64,000 nt of DNA, taken from positions 894,233-958,232 of the forward strand of contig NZ_QUMT01000003.1 in the NCBI RefSeq assembly GCF_003387155.1, in the 5' to 3' direction. The notes under the pieces were generated by a model that was not told where the DNA came from, ran no database searches, and saw only the letters and a list, made by a program, of their open reading frames with translations. Each line of letters begins with the position of its first letter. Position 1 is the first letter of the stretch. Made by a program: the position numbers and the translations under genes. The DNA is from Roseateles depolymerans. GTDB taxonomy: Bacteria; Pseudomonadota; Gammaproteobacteria; Burkholderiales; Burkholderiaceae_C. Below are positions 54,800-63,996 of the stretch, in pieces.

Positions 54800-56407
54800 T
54801 CAGCGCGGACGCACGCTCGCGCCTGGCTTCGACAGATCCAGCGCGGCCGGCCGGCGCAGGGGCCTGAAGGCACTCGCCGCGCTTGCACGCGCGCCCTGAA
54901 GCGGGGCCGCCTGCGACGGGCACTGTCCGGTGGCACGGAAGCTCAGTGCAGTCGCCAGCAAGCCCTCCGCTGGATCTCCCAGCGCATGCGTCAGGTCATC
55001 GAGGGCCTCACAGCCCGGCAGGCCCGTCGGACCATTGCCGCCGGGCTGGAAGCCGGCGGTGTAGTCGCCAAATCCTTTGGCGTTGCGCGCCTGGACCTCG
55101 ATGGCGAAGGTGGCGGAACCGCAATTGTTGACACCCTCGAAGCCGTAGGGCTTGCCGCAGGTCGTGCCGCCGATCTGGACCACCTCGACATCGACACCCC
55201 GAAGCCCGTTGATCAGCAACTCGCTGGCGGAGCAGGTGCCGGGACCGGTCAGCACGAACAGGCGGCGAAGCTGCAGGGAAGGGAGCGGCTGACCCCGTTC
55301 GCAGCGTTCGTCCCCCTCCTCGCAGGTCTTGGTGAGGAAGGGCATCACGTCGCTCGCTGCAGTGGCCATGCGCGCGGCATTCCGGCGTGGCTGGTTGAAC
55401 GTCTTGCCGGTGGTGCTGCTGCCCGCCACCATGTAGGCCAGTTGGCTGGCGATGAAACCCAGGCCTCCCGGGTTGTAGCGCAGGTCCAGCACCAGATCCC
55501 GCACCTGGGCCGCCGCCAGTTGCTCAAAAGCCTGCTTCAGGGCGGCCTGAGCCGGGGCGTTGAAGTCGTTGAACAGCATGTAGCCGACCGGCTCGGTCTG
55601 GCCTTGCTCCGCACCGAGCACGGAGACCAGCGGCACGGGCTGGGTGTCAAAGCGAGCGGCCACGAGGCGCCGGGTCAGAGGCCCTTCCGGGCGCTGCACG
55701 GTGAACGTGGCACTGTCTCCGACTGCGGGGCCCTGCAGTCGCTCTTCCATCTTCTGGCGCAGGGCCGGGTCGGACGACACCAGCGGAGCGTCGTCCAGCG
55801 CCAGCAGTTCGTCCCCACGGCGCAATCCGGACCCGGCGGCCGGCCCTTGCGGGTCCACCCAGGTCACGAACACCCGTGGAGGCTCCGTGGGCAAGGCCAC
55901 GACGTTCAGGCCCCAGCCGGCTTCCTCGCCCGCCATCGACGCCTGCGCCGCGGTCACGTTGACGCGGTAGCTGAAGGGGTCTCGATCGGTGCTACCGCCC
56001 GGCCGGATCAGGTCGCCAAACCAGCGGTCCATGGCCGTGGCATGGTCCACCGGCGCGCCTGGCGTTCCCTGGTAACGAACGTCACGAAGGTCCAGGGCCG
56101 GCAGGTCCTCACTCCACAGATAGCGCTCCTGCAGCATCGCACGCAGCCAGGCCATTTCCGTGGCCCGTGAACCGGTCCGTTGAGGGGGCGGGGCGTCCGG
56201 ATTGTCCGGAGCGCAACGCTCGGCATACACGCTGCTGGGCAATGGGGGTGAGGCGGCCGAGGAGGGGGCGGGCGGGGCATCTCCCCCGCCGCAGGCAGCC
56301 AGCAACAGCGCCAGGCCTGTGCCGGCCACCGCCGTGCGCAAGAGGGGCCAGCGTTCGGCGGTCAAAGGTTGGCCGCTGGGGAGGGGCGTTTTCGTGTGTC
56401 GAATCAT
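54800..56407 (-). CDS. S41-family peptidase lipoprotein (copy 1)
   Basis: 535 residues. Lipobox LLLAAC. A PDZ-like domain (VTWVDPQGPAAGSGLRRGDE), then the S41 core (LVLDLRYNPGGLGFIASQLA) with catalytic Ser in GTCSASELLINGL and Lys in GGTTCGKPYGF, the CtpA-type Ser-Lys dyad. It is probably a periplasmic or outer-membrane-anchored protease that cuts C-terminally exposed peptides. It is paralogous to the gene at 57303-58892 across pssA: GTCSASE(L/A).INGLRG and TTCGKPYGF are shared. The last roughly 50 residues are Ala/Ser/Arg-rich. Start at 56407. Confidence 0.9.
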   Translation of the reverse strand: MIRHTKTPLPSGQPLTAERWPLLRTAVAGTGLALLLAACGGGDAPPAPSSAASPPLPSSVYAERCAPDNPDAPPPQRTGSRATEMAWLRAMLQERYLWSEDLPALDLRDVRYQGTPGAPVDHATAMDRWFGDLIRPGGSTDRDPFSYRVNVTAAQASMAGEEAGWGLNVVALPTEPPRVFVTWVDPQGPAAGSGLRRGDELLALDDAPLVSSDPALRQKMEERLQGPAVGDSATFTVQRPEGPLTRRLVAARFDTQPVPLVSVLGAEQGQTEPVGYMLFNDFNAPAQAALKQAFEQLAAAQVRDLVLDLRYNPGGLGFIASQLAYMVAGSSTTGKTFNQPRRNAARMATAASDVMPFLTKTCEEGDERCERGQPLPSLQLRRLFVLTGPGTCSASELLINGLRGVDVEVVQIGGTTCGKPYGFEGVNNCGSATFAIEVQARNAKGFGDYTAGFQPGGNGPTGLPGCEALDDLTHALGDPAEGLLATALSFRATGQCPSQAAPLQGARASAASAFRPLRRPAALDLSKPGASVRPR

Positions 56408-56603
56408 GCCCGCTAGTCGGGAGGACTGTGGAGGCAGTTCCCCGCCCGTGGCGAGGGCCGGCCGCGCAGCCGGTCCAGCCTCTGGCGGCAGTTTCCAATG
56501 CAGGGTGGGGTCCTACAGGCCTGAAAGGCCCGAAAGGCCCGGTCAGATCAGGCAGGACCGGCCTTTGCTGCGTCAGGCTTGGACCTTCGCTTATGCTCGC
56601 AAC

Positions 56604-57221
56604 ATGAACAAACCCAAGCCCTTTTCGATGATCCGCGAGTTCCATCTCGCTGACTGGTTTACGCTGGGAAATGCCTTCTGTGGTGTCGGCGCCCTGTTCT
56701 CGGTGATGACCTACCTCCAGAACCGCGAACTGCTGCATCTGTACTACGCCTGCGCGCTGATCCCCGCTGCGCTGATCTTCGACGTGCTGGACGGGCGCAT
56801 TGCCCGCTGGCGGCAGAAAAGCTCCGCCATGGGCCGGGAACTGGATTCGCTGGCCGACGTGATCTCCTTCGGTGTCGCCCCGGCGGTGATCGCCTACGGC
56901 TGTGGCATGCAGGGCCTGTGGGACCGCATCATCCTGGGCTTCTTCGTGGCGGCAGGGGTGTCGCGCCTGGCGCGTTACAACATCACGGCGGAGAGCCTGA
57001 GTTCCGAGTCCGGCAAGGTGTCCCACTTCGAGGGCACCCCCATTCCGACCTCGCTGCTGCTGGTGATCGTGATGTGGGTGGCGGCCGCCCAGGGCGCCAT
57101 TGGCGACGCGCTGTGGTTCGGGGAACTGAAGGTGGCGGGCTTCCTGCTGCACCCGCTGGTGCTGATGTTTGCGGTGTCGGGCTCGCTGATGATCAGCCGG
57201 ATCCGGATTCCCAAGCTCTGA
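56604..57221 (+). CDS. pssA: CDP-alcohol phosphatidyltransferase, PssA-like
   Basis: 205 residues. The diagnostic motif DG(x)2AR(x)8G(x)3D(x)3D is complete: DGRIARWRQKSSAMGRELDS then LAD. Several TM segments flank it (FTLGNAFCGVGALFSVMTYL, GLWDRIILGFFVAAGVSR). The SFGVAPAVIAYG motif and FEGTPIPTSLL loop fit phosphatidylserine synthase rather than PgsA. It makes phosphatidylserine from CDP-diacylglycerol and serine in the inner membrane. ATG 56604 is preceded by a TATGCT -10-like box at 6 nt, so the transcript may be nearly leaderless. Confidence 0.85.
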   Translation: MNKPKPFSMIREFHLADWFTLGNAFCGVGALFSVMTYLQNRELLHLYYACALIPAALIFDVLDGRIARWRQKSSAMGRELDSLADVISFGVAPAVIAYGCGMQGLWDRIILGFFVAAGVSRLARYNITAESLSSESGKVSHFEGTPIPTSLLLVIVMWVAAAQGAIGDALWFGELKVAGFLLHPLVLMFAVSGSLMISRIRIPKL

Positions 57222-57240
57222 CCCTGGCGCGGCGGCAACG

Positions 57241-57274
57241 AAAAAAGGCGCTCCCTCGGGAGCGCCTTTTGTTT
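57241..57274. terminator. bidirectional terminator between pssA and S41 gene
   Basis: Nine-base-pair stem ggcgctccc/gggagcgcc with a 2-nt tc loop, six A's before and TTTT after, so it works on both strands for the convergent pair. Confidence 0.88.
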
Positions 57275-57302
57275 GGCGTCAACAGACCGGTGGATCAGAC
57301 GA

Positions 57303-58892
57303 TCATGGACGTCCGCCCAGGATGCGGTTGCTGCGCGCCGCCAGCCGCTGCAGGCTCAGCGCGACGCTGTCCGACGACGAGCGGGCCGACAAGGCCGTCG
57401 CGCGGTTGCTGCTGCCGGTCGCCTTGACCGGGCAGGTGCCATTGGCGCGGTACTGCAGCGCCGCGGCCAGCATGCGCTCGGACGTGTCGCCCAGCTGGCG
57501 AGTGAAGTCGTCCGTCACCGCGCAGCCGGGCACGCCGGTCGGTCCGGTGCCACCCGCCACAAAGCCGTCGGCGTAGTCACCGAAGCCCTTGTTGTTGGTG
57601 CCCACGAACTCGATCGGGAAGTAGCTGTAGCCGCAGTTGTCCTTGCCGGTGAAGCCATACGGCTTGCCGCAGGTCGTGCCGCCCATCATCACCACTTGCA
57701 CATCCACGCCGCGCAAGCCGTTGATGATGGCCTCGCTGGCGGAGCAGGTGCCTTCCTGAGCCAGCACGAACACCCGCTTCAGGTTGAGCGTGGGCAGCTG
57801 CTGCGATTGGTTGCTGCACCGGCCGTTCACCAGGATGCAGGAGGTGGTGTAGAAGTCGGTCTTCGAGGCCGAGCTGCTGTTGTCCGACGTGCGCCGGCTG
57901 TTGTAGCGCAGCTGTTCGAAGGTCTTGCCGGTGGTGGCGTCCGGGCCGGCAATCATGTAGGCCAGCTCGCTCGCAATGAAAAGGTAGCCGCCGCCGTTGT
58001 AGCGCAGGTCCAGCACCAGGTCGGACACGCCCTGGTTCTTGAAGTTCTGCATGGCGGTGATCAGCTGGGCCTCGGCGGGGGCGACGTGGTCGTTGAAGAC
58101 CATGTAACCCACCTTCGCATTGTCGGCAGCCGTGATGACCTGCGTCTGCAGCACCGGCGTCTTGGTGACGTTGGTTGCCACCAACGTGACGTCGCGGGTC
58201 CCGCCGCCGTTGGGTGTCAGCACCAGACGGTGGCTGGTGGCGGCACGCGACGGGAACAGGGCCTCATTGAGCGTGCCCACGCCGGAGGCCGTGGGGTCGT
58301 CGGCCGACACGGCATCCGCCGTGACCAGGGTGTCACCACGCCGCACACCGGCCGCAGCCGCCGGGCTGTTGGGTTCCACATAAGCCACCTGGATCTGGCG
58401 CGGCGGCGTGGCCGACTGCAGATGCCATTCAATGCCATAACCCAGCGTCACGCCACTGTCGGACAGGGCATTCCACTCGCGGGTGGACATCATGAAGCTG
58501 AACTCGTCCTTGGCCTTGTTGCTGGCCGTGCGGGCGGGAGTGCGCAGCGCGGTGAAATAGGCGTCCAGCGCGGTCCCAACGTCCGAGCCGCTGTACTGGG
58601 CCGCGGAGGGGTCCACATTGGGCACTTCGTCGCGCCACAGGTAGGCCTCGTCCATGTAGGCGCGGACCCAGTTCTTCTCAGTCGTCAGGCTGGCCGTGCG
58701 CAGGCCGGCGGCCGCTTCCAGGTTGCTGGGGGAACACTGCTGCGCGAAGCTTGCGCTGCCCGTGCCGCTGGGCGGCGGCGTTGAGCTGCCACTGTCCGAA
58801 CCACCACCGCCGCCACAGGCTTGCAGAACCAGAATCGCCACCGCGCCGGCCACAGCCAGACGGGCGCGCCGCAAAGATGCGGGCAAAGTCAT
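57303..58892 (-). CDS. S41-family peptidase lipoprotein (copy 2)
   Basis: 529 residues. ATG 58892 (MTLPASLRRARL) has ggagg 9 nt upstream and gives lipobox LVLQAC; an upstream Met is less likely. A PDZ-like segment (VEPNSPAAAAGVRRGD) precedes the S41 core: LVLDLRYNGGGYLFIASELA, Ser in EGTCSASEAIINGL and Lys in GGTTCGKPYGF. Disulfide-rich ends (YTTSCILVNGRCSNQS) differ from copy 1. It shares domain order with the gene at 54800 and is an independent copy rather than a tandem duplicate, since pssA lies between them. Confidence 0.9.
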   Translation of the reverse strand: MTLPASLRRARLAVAGAVAILVLQACGGGGGSDSGSSTPPPSGTGSASFAQQCSPSNLEAAAGLRTASLTTEKNWVRAYMDEAYLWRDEVPNVDPSAAQYSGSDVGTALDAYFTALRTPARTASNKAKDEFSFMMSTREWNALSDSGVTLGYGIEWHLQSATPPRQIQVAYVEPNSPAAAAGVRRGDTLVTADAVSADDPTASGVGTLNEALFPSRAATSHRLVLTPNGGGTRDVTLVATNVTKTPVLQTQVITAADNAKVGYMVFNDHVAPAEAQLITAMQNFKNQGVSDLVLDLRYNGGGYLFIASELAYMIAGPDATTGKTFEQLRYNSRRTSDNSSSASKTDFYTTSCILVNGRCSNQSQQLPTLNLKRVFVLAQEGTCSASEAIINGLRGVDVQVVMMGGTTCGKPYGFTGKDNCGYSYFPIEFVGTNNKGFGDYADGFVAGGTGPTGVPGCAVTDDFTRQLGDTSERMLAAALQYRANGTCPVKATGSSNRATALSARSSSDSVALSLQRLAARSNRILGGRP

Positions 58893-59064
58893 TGAACTGT
58901 CCTCCCTGAAGATATGGAACCCGTGTTGTATCGGTTTGCCCACATCTGTTAACTGACCTGAAATGATGCGAGCCGGATTTATAGCCCCTAATTCATGGGA
59001 GGCAACGACTTAAACATTTGGTTCCAACTTTAGGGTGATGCATGAATCGCCCACGCCCGAGCCG

Positions 59065-59124
59065 GTGCCGACATCCGTGCCAATACCGGTGCCAAAGCCG
59101 GTGCCAATGCCGGTGCCGGTGCCG
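59065..59124. repeat. 12-bp tandem repeat abutting a stop codon
   Basis: GTGCCG/ACATCC, GTGCCAATACCG, GTGCCAAAGCCG, GTGCCAATGCCG, then GTGCCG twice: four 12-bp units and two half units, ending at the stop of the Tat hydrolase gene at 59125. Readthrough in that frame would add Gly-Thr-Gly repeats. Confidence 0.8.
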
Positions 59125-60216
59125 TCAGCCCTGCTGCCAGGCGTCGCCGGCGGCCAGGCCTTGCGGCGACTGGAGTCGCTGTCGCGCCGCCGCATCGTTC
59201 AGCAGCCAGCATCGCCACCAGTCGGTCGTGACCGAGCGGATCACCGCCGCATGGTGGTCCGCCAGGGCCACCGGCGCTTCCGGCCGGCCGCGCCCCGCCA
59301 GTCGGGCCGCACGTCCGGCACCGACTTCCCCGCTACCGCCGAAGGTCTGGTGATCGGCGCCCTCCAGCCACAACTGCGCCTTGGCGCCCGGGGGCAGATG
59401 CTCATACACGGCCCGGCGGTAGTCGCCGGAGCGCTCGCTGCCCAGTGGGTCACCGTCCAGGCTGCCGGTCATGCAGAGCATCGGGCGGGTGATGGTGCGA
59501 AGGCCGTCGGGATTGGACCCGGCCGCCGGACTGAAGGCGGCAAACGCCTTGAAGCGGGGCTCGGCCAGATCGCTGCCCAGCCGGGCCGGGAAGGCACGAC
59601 CGGCCACCGCCAGGGTGGTGTGGGCGCCAAACGAATGGCCGGACATGCCCAGCGCATCCGGCCGGATGCGGGCCCAGCCGGCCTCGCCCGCCTGCTGAAG
59701 CTGCAGGAGCTGGGCCACGGCGAAGCGCACATCCCGGCAGCGGGCCAGCAGTTGCTCGACGCTGGCCGCCGCCTTGACGGCCTTCAGGCCGCCGGCCCAG
59801 ATCGCCCGGTCGCTGCCGGCATGTTGCAGATGCAGCGTGGCCAGACCGGCCTCGGCCCAGGCGCGGGACCACTCGGCGCCGCCTTCCAGGCTGCCGCCCA
59901 GGCCGTGGGAAAACAGGATGAGCGGGACGGCGCCGCTGGCGACCGCCGTGTCGGGCAGTCGCAGTCGCCACGGGATGTCGCGCTGGCGATCGGGATCGCG
60001 CCAGACGCCTTGCGTCACGATGCCGGGCCCGGCGGCGCTGCGGCTCTCCAGTCCGGCTTTTCGACGCGCGTCCCGATCGAGATCACGTGCGCGTGCGCTG
60101 CCAGGGACGGGTGCGCCGGGGTCGGTCCCGGTCTGCGCCCAGGTCACGGCAGACCCAGCGGCGGCCACCATCGACAGCGAGGTGGTGCGAAGAAAGTGTC
60201 GGCGGTTCACAGGCAT
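59125..60216 (-). CDS. Tat-exported alpha/beta hydrolase
   Basis: 363 residues. Tat signal NRRHFLRTTSLSMVAAAG. Hydrolase motifs: LILFSHGLGGSLEG (oxyanion region), nucleophile Ser in GHSFGAHTTL, Asp in MTGSLDGDPLG, and His in LEGADHQTFGG. The fold resembles dienelactone hydrolase/chlorophyllase-type esterases. Esterase of unknown substrate in the periplasm. Start 60216; its stop is directly followed by a tandem repeat. Confidence 0.85.
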   Translation of the reverse strand: MPVNRRHFLRTTSLSMVAAAGSAVTWAQTGTDPGAPVPGSARARDLDRDARRKAGLESRSAAGPGIVTQGVWRDPDRQRDIPWRLRLPDTAVASGAVPLILFSHGLGGSLEGGAEWSRAWAEAGLATLHLQHAGSDRAIWAGGLKAVKAAASVEQLLARCRDVRFAVAQLLQLQQAGEAGWARIRPDALGMSGHSFGAHTTLAVAGRAFPARLGSDLAEPRFKAFAAFSPAAGSNPDGLRTITRPMLCMTGSLDGDPLGSERSGDYRRAVYEHLPPGAKAQLWLEGADHQTFGGSGEVGAGRAARLAGRGRPEAPVALADHHAAVIRSVTTDWWRCWLLNDAAARQRLQSPQGLAAGDAWQQG

Positions 60217-60305
60217 GACGCATTGTGCAGAGCCGGCCCGCCGCTGACATCCCCGCTGGCCCGGATTTACCTGCCCATCACCGAAGCGTTACGCCGCAGC
60301 AAGCG

Positions 60306-61298
60306 TCATCCACCCGATCCCCGGGAGACCGGTTCCTCGGCCGACAAGACCGGCTGGACCGGCTTCAGGCGCAAGGCCCAGCACACCCCCGCCACGAGCA
60401 GCACCACACCCGCCACCGACACCGGCTGCGGCCAGGCCCCTCGCAGCAACTGGGCATAGGCCAGGGCCGACAGGGTCTCGAACACGATGAGCTGGCCGAC
60501 CAGCGCCGTGGGCAGTCGCTGACTGGCCTCGTTCCAGCACAGGGTGCCCAGCCAGGACGCGAGCAGCCCCACCGCCAGCATCAGCCCGGCATAGGCCCAC
60601 GGACGCGGTCCCGCCGGCAGCGCAAAGTCGTGCGGCAGCACCGGCACGCCCGCCGTGTGCAGCCCTGCAAGGACCAGGAAGGCCAGCAGTGCCATCGGCA
60701 GCGTCACCAGCCCCTGCGCCGTCGCCCAGGCGCGGGGGCTGCGGTCGGTGTGGGTGCGCAGCCAGTCGGCATTGCGGATGGGGTACCAGGTCCAGCAGGC
60801 CACGGCCACGCACGCCAGCAGCGCGCCCTGCAGGTAGCGCCCGCGATCCGCTGCGGCCACGGTCGCCTGCTCCACCTGGTTCACGCAGGCAATGCCAGCG
60901 GCCATCAGCAGCAGCGCGGGCGCCAGTTGCGCCCAGCGGTATTGCCCGTCGCGCCTGGCATTACGCCGGTTGGAGCACAGCGCGATCACCACCGGCAAGG
61001 TGCCGATCAGCATGGTGGGCAGCGGCCCGCCCGCGCGCTGGATGGCCGCCGACAGCGTGAGGTAGTAGAGGAAGTTGCCGATGGCGCTGAGCCGGCAGGC
61101 CGCCCACCAGTCGGACCGGCTCAGCCGCGACAGCTCGCGCCGGTCCAGCAGCGCCAGCGGCACCGCGATCAGGCCGAAAGCCAGGTAGCGCCCGGCGGTG
61201 AGCAGCACCGCCGGATAGTCCGGCAGCAGCAGCGGCGCCACGAACACCAGCCCCCACATCAGGCCGGCGGTCAGCGCAAAAAGAAGTCCGATCCCCAT
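60306..61298 (-). CDS. EamA/DMT family transporter
   Basis: 330 residues, ten hydrophobic segments. MGIGLLFALTAGLMWGLVFV starts the protein; PLLLPDYPAVLLTAGRYLAF, PLPTMLIGTLPVVIALC and LPTALVGQLIVFETLSALAY are typical of the two EamA repeats. Metabolite exporter of the drug/metabolite superfamily. It sits 21 bp after an AraC gene on the same strand, which likely regulates it. Confidence 0.88.
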   Translation of the reverse strand: MGIGLLFALTAGLMWGLVFVAPLLLPDYPAVLLTAGRYLAFGLIAVPLALLDRRELSRLSRSDWWAACRLSAIGNFLYYLTLSAAIQRAGGPLPTMLIGTLPVVIALCSNRRNARRDGQYRWAQLAPALLLMAAGIACVNQVEQATVAAADRGRYLQGALLACVAVACWTWYPIRNADWLRTHTDRSPRAWATAQGLVTLPMALLAFLVLAGLHTAGVPVLPHDFALPAGPRPWAYAGLMLAVGLLASWLGTLCWNEASQRLPTALVGQLIVFETLSALAYAQLLRGAWPQPVSVAGVVLLVAGVCWALRLKPVQPVLSAEEPVSRGSGG

Positions 61299-61319
61299 GA
61301 CCGGCAGTGTGCCTGTGGG

Positions 61320-62147
61320 TCAGCGCCGGGGTCTTGTACCCAATTGCTGCTGGTAGCGGGCGGGCGTGACCCCGTAGCGCCCGGCAAAACTGCGGGTGAG
61401 ATGCGCCTGGTCCGTCAGGCCGACAGCCGCAGCGACATCCGCAGGTGGCTCGCCGCAGGCCAGGCGGCGCTTGGCCTCGTTCAGGCGCAAAGCCATCAGT
61501 GCCTGCTGCGGCGTGGCGTGGTGACAGGCCTTGAAGCTGCGCAGGAAATGGAAGGGACTGAGCCCCGCCACGGCGGCGAGGGTGTCGGTGTCCAGTGTCC
61601 GGTCGAGATGGGCGCGCATGTAGTCGATGACCGGCTGGAAGCGCGGCGCGGCCCCGTCGCGCTGCACCGGCGCGCGATGGGCATGGCGGCTGAGCACCTG
61701 CACCAAGTCCAGTAATGCACTGTCAAAGGCCAGCGGCTCGCGGGCCTGCCACAGCGTGGCGATCAGCCCGGCGGCCCGTGTGGCGGACGGTGCATCCAGG
61801 GCCACTGCCGCATCAAAGCGCCAGGCGGGGCCGCCGTACAGCCGGGTCAGCAGCGACTCCTGCAGGTAGACCATGCGGTAGCCCCAGGCCAGCGGCGTCG
61901 CGGCCTGGCCGGTGTGGATATCGTCGGGGTTCATCAGCATCAGGCTGGCGCTGGGCGCCAGATGCTCGCCGCCGCGCCAGCGGAAGCGCCCCACGCCTTC
62001 GGTGATGGCGCCCAGGCCGTAAGCCTCATGGGTGTGCGGCTCGAAGCTGTGACGCAGGATGTGAGCACGGTAGAGCTCCACCCCGTCCCGATGGGCGGGG
62101 CGGCGGTAGTGGGCGTGATCCTCGGCATGCTCGAACACGGGCGGCAT
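61320..62147 (-). CDS. AraC family regulator with cupin sensor
   Basis: 275 residues. N-terminal AraC-type cupin sensor (RHSFEPHTHEAYGLGAITEG) and C-terminal double HTH (TLAAVAGLSPFHFLRSFKAC and DVAAAVGLTDQAHLTRSFAG). ATG 62147 chosen because MPPVFEHAED begins the domain. The EamA transporter follows it 21 bp downstream, the common AraC/exporter pairing. Confidence 0.9.
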   Translation of the reverse strand: MPPVFEHAEDHAHYRRPAHRDGVELYRAHILRHSFEPHTHEAYGLGAITEGVGRFRWRGGEHLAPSASLMLMNPDDIHTGQAATPLAWGYRMVYLQESLLTRLYGGPAWRFDAAVALDAPSATRAAGLIATLWQAREPLAFDSALLDLVQVLSRHAHRAPVQRDGAAPRFQPVIDYMRAHLDRTLDTDTLAAVAGLSPFHFLRSFKACHHATPQQALMALRLNEAKRRLACGEPPADVAAAVGLTDQAHLTRSFAGRYGVTPARYQQQLGTRPRR

Positions 62148-62209
62148 GGCCGTAGTGTAGGGACCTGCCGCAGGGAACGACCGCAGAGAATGGCCGTTGC
62201 GATTGGCCG

Positions 62210-63238
62210 CTACAGCATCCCCGGGGTCATGCCGGTCCAGCGACGGAAGGACCGCCGGAAGTTGCTCTTGTCGTGGAACCCCAGGGAGCGGGCCACGCTG
62301 TCGGCCCGCTGCCCGTGCTCGGTCATCAGGTACAGCGCCGCCTGGGCCCGGACCTGATCCAGCTGGGCCTGATAGTGCGTGCCCAGTTGCGCGAGCTGCC
62401 GCTTCAGGGTCGCGGGGCTCACCCCGAAACGGCGCGCACAAGCCTCCAGCGTCGGCGGCTCGCCGAGTGCGGCCAGCAGGCAGTCGTCCAGCGCCGCCAG
62501 TTGCCCGCGCCACAAGGCTTGCGGATCGGCCCCCTGGGCCAGCGCATTGGAGGCCATGGCGGAAGGACGGGCCGCCGCCGGCCAGGGCACCAGCGCCTCG
62601 GACTTGGACAGCCGCATCGCATCCGCCTGGCAGCCGAATTGCAGATCGGTGCCCAGATGGGCCGCATGCTGGGACAACTCCCGCGGGCGAGTACGGTTGA
62701 AGCTGAACCGCCACGGCAGCGGACGACCGCCCAGCCAACGGGCCATGGCGGTGACGGCGGTCATCTGCATGTCCACCAGCAGCGGCTGCAAGGGCGCGGG
62801 GGCACCACAGGCCGGCGTCCAGACCAGCAGCAGGTCGTCCTGGGTTTCCAGCAGGCGGGGCGTGAGCAGCGGCGACAGACGCGCTGCATACGCGCACAGC
62901 AGCTGCAGCGCCTGTCGCAGATCGGTGGCCTGCTGCAGTGCCTGGCTGGCCAGGCCGTAGTGCCCGGGCAGGCTGAGCTGCCCCAGCACAAAACCCACAT
63001 CGCGCGCTTCCCGGTGCAGGGCGGCCAGCAGGCTCAGCAGTTGGCGCGGCGACAGCAGTTGTCCGGGCGACAGACCCAGCGGCGTCAACCAGTCCTGTGG
63101 GCCCAGCCCGCGGCTGTGCGCAAACTCCGCGAGCAGCGCGCCCTGGTAGGCCCAGGGAATGAAGGCGGTGTCGGCGCCGTAATGCGGCGGCTGGCCGGCC
63201 GGCAGGCTGCGGCGCAACTGGGCCAGCGCCTCGCTCAC
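62210..63238 (-). CDS. AraC family regulator, OruR/ArgR-like
   Basis: 342 residues starting at GTG (63238; VSEALAQLRRSL), overlapping the stop of the upstream gene (GTGA). N-terminal arabinose-binding-like domain of PF12625 type (PWAYQGALLAEFAHSRGL, SLPGHYGLASQALQQATDLR), and C-terminal AraC HTH (SPATLKRQLAQLGTHYQA, VARSLGFHDKSNFRRSFRRW). Regulators of this type respond to amino-acid or fatty-acid compounds. Coupling to the GGDEF-like gene suggests a shared signal. Confidence 0.88.
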   Translation of the reverse strand: MSEALAQLRRSLPAGQPPHYGADTAFIPWAYQGALLAEFAHSRGLGPQDWLTPLGLSPGQLLSPRQLLSLLAALHREARDVGFVLGQLSLPGHYGLASQALQQATDLRQALQLLCAYAARLSPLLTPRLLETQDDLLLVWTPACGAPAPLQPLLVDMQMTAVTAMARWLGGRPLPWRFSFNRTRPRELSQHAAHLGTDLQFGCQADAMRLSKSEALVPWPAAARPSAMASNALAQGADPQALWRGQLAALDDCLLAALGEPPTLEACARRFGVSPATLKRQLAQLGTHYQAQLDQVRAQAALYLMTEHGQRADSVARSLGFHDKSNFRRSFRRWTGMTPGML

Positions 63239-63996
63239 TGCAGTTGCTCCACCAGGCGCAGCAATTGCGCTTCGGCGTCCAGCACCGGGTCCAGCATCGT
63301 CTGCGCCATGCGGGCTTGCAGACGCGCCCGGGTGCGGCCGTCGGCGCAGGGGTGGACATGCGTATTCATCGTCGCCAGCAGGTCCTGCGGCAGCGTCCGG
63401 TCGGCATGCGGCAGCAGCGCCACGAAGCGGTCGGCCGCATACCGGCACAGCAGATCGCCCGGCCGCATCTGCAGCAGCAGCAGCGCACCGGTGCTCTGCA
63501 GGAGGCGGTCTGCTTCGGCCAATCCATGCTGGCGGGACAAGACGGCCAGGTCGGTCCAGCCCAGCATCACCAGCAGCGCGGGCTCGCCGCGATGCTGCTG
63601 CTGGCGCAACTGGTCCAGCAGATAGGCGCCGTCGCCCAGTTGCGTCAGGCGGTCGATCTGCGCGTGTTCCCGATACCCCCGTTCGCGCCCGCTGCGCAGC
63701 GCATTGAGCGCCAACTGCTCCTGACGCCACAGGTGCAGGCCCCAGGTCAGCCCGATCATGCCGATCAGCTGGAAGCCGGACTCCATGCCCAGCAGCAGGG
63801 TGTAGTCCCGCGGCAGCTTCCAGAATTCGTCCATCAGGTCGGCCCAGCCGCCCATCAGCATGCCCGAAAGACCCAGGCACAACCAGGTGGTCACGCGTCC
63901 CCCGGGGCGGCTCGCCCGCAGTTGCACCAGCCACAGGGACAGCATGCCCACCACCAGCGACTCGCTGAGAATGTCGATCCAGCGCCAGGCGGTCAC
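63235..63996 (-). CDS. membrane protein with degenerate GGDEF domain (start may lie beyond edge)
   Basis: At least 253 residues; a GTG at 63996 is the first visible start but the frame stays open to the right edge, so it may be partial. N-terminal hydrophobic segments (GRVTTWLCLGLSGMLMGG, LLGMESGFQLIGMIGLTWGL), then a GGDEF-like domain: DRLTQLGDGAYLLDQLRQQQ, LLVMLGWTDLAVLSRQHGLA and RYAADRFVALL in place of RYGGDEF. The catalytic Gly-Gly-Asp/Glu-Glu-Phe is lost, so c-di-GMP synthesis is unlikely. It may bind nucleotide or act as a sensor. Its stop overlaps the AraC gene start. Confidence 0.75.
   Translation of the reverse strand: MTAWRWIDILSESLVVGMLSLWLVQLRASRPGGRVTTWLCLGLSGMLMGGWADLMDEFWKLPRDYTLLLGMESGFQLIGMIGLTWGLHLWRQEQLALNALRSGRERGYREHAQIDRLTQLGDGAYLLDQLRQQQHRGEPALLVMLGWTDLAVLSRQHGLAEADRLLQSTGALLLLQMRPGDLLCRYAADRFVALLPHADRTLPQDLLATMNTHVHPCADGRTRARLQARMAQTMLDPVLDAEAQLLRLVEQLQ

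Noticed and set aside
59065-59124. CRISPR array
   Set aside because: Units are 12 bp without spacers, so it is a simple tandem repeat.
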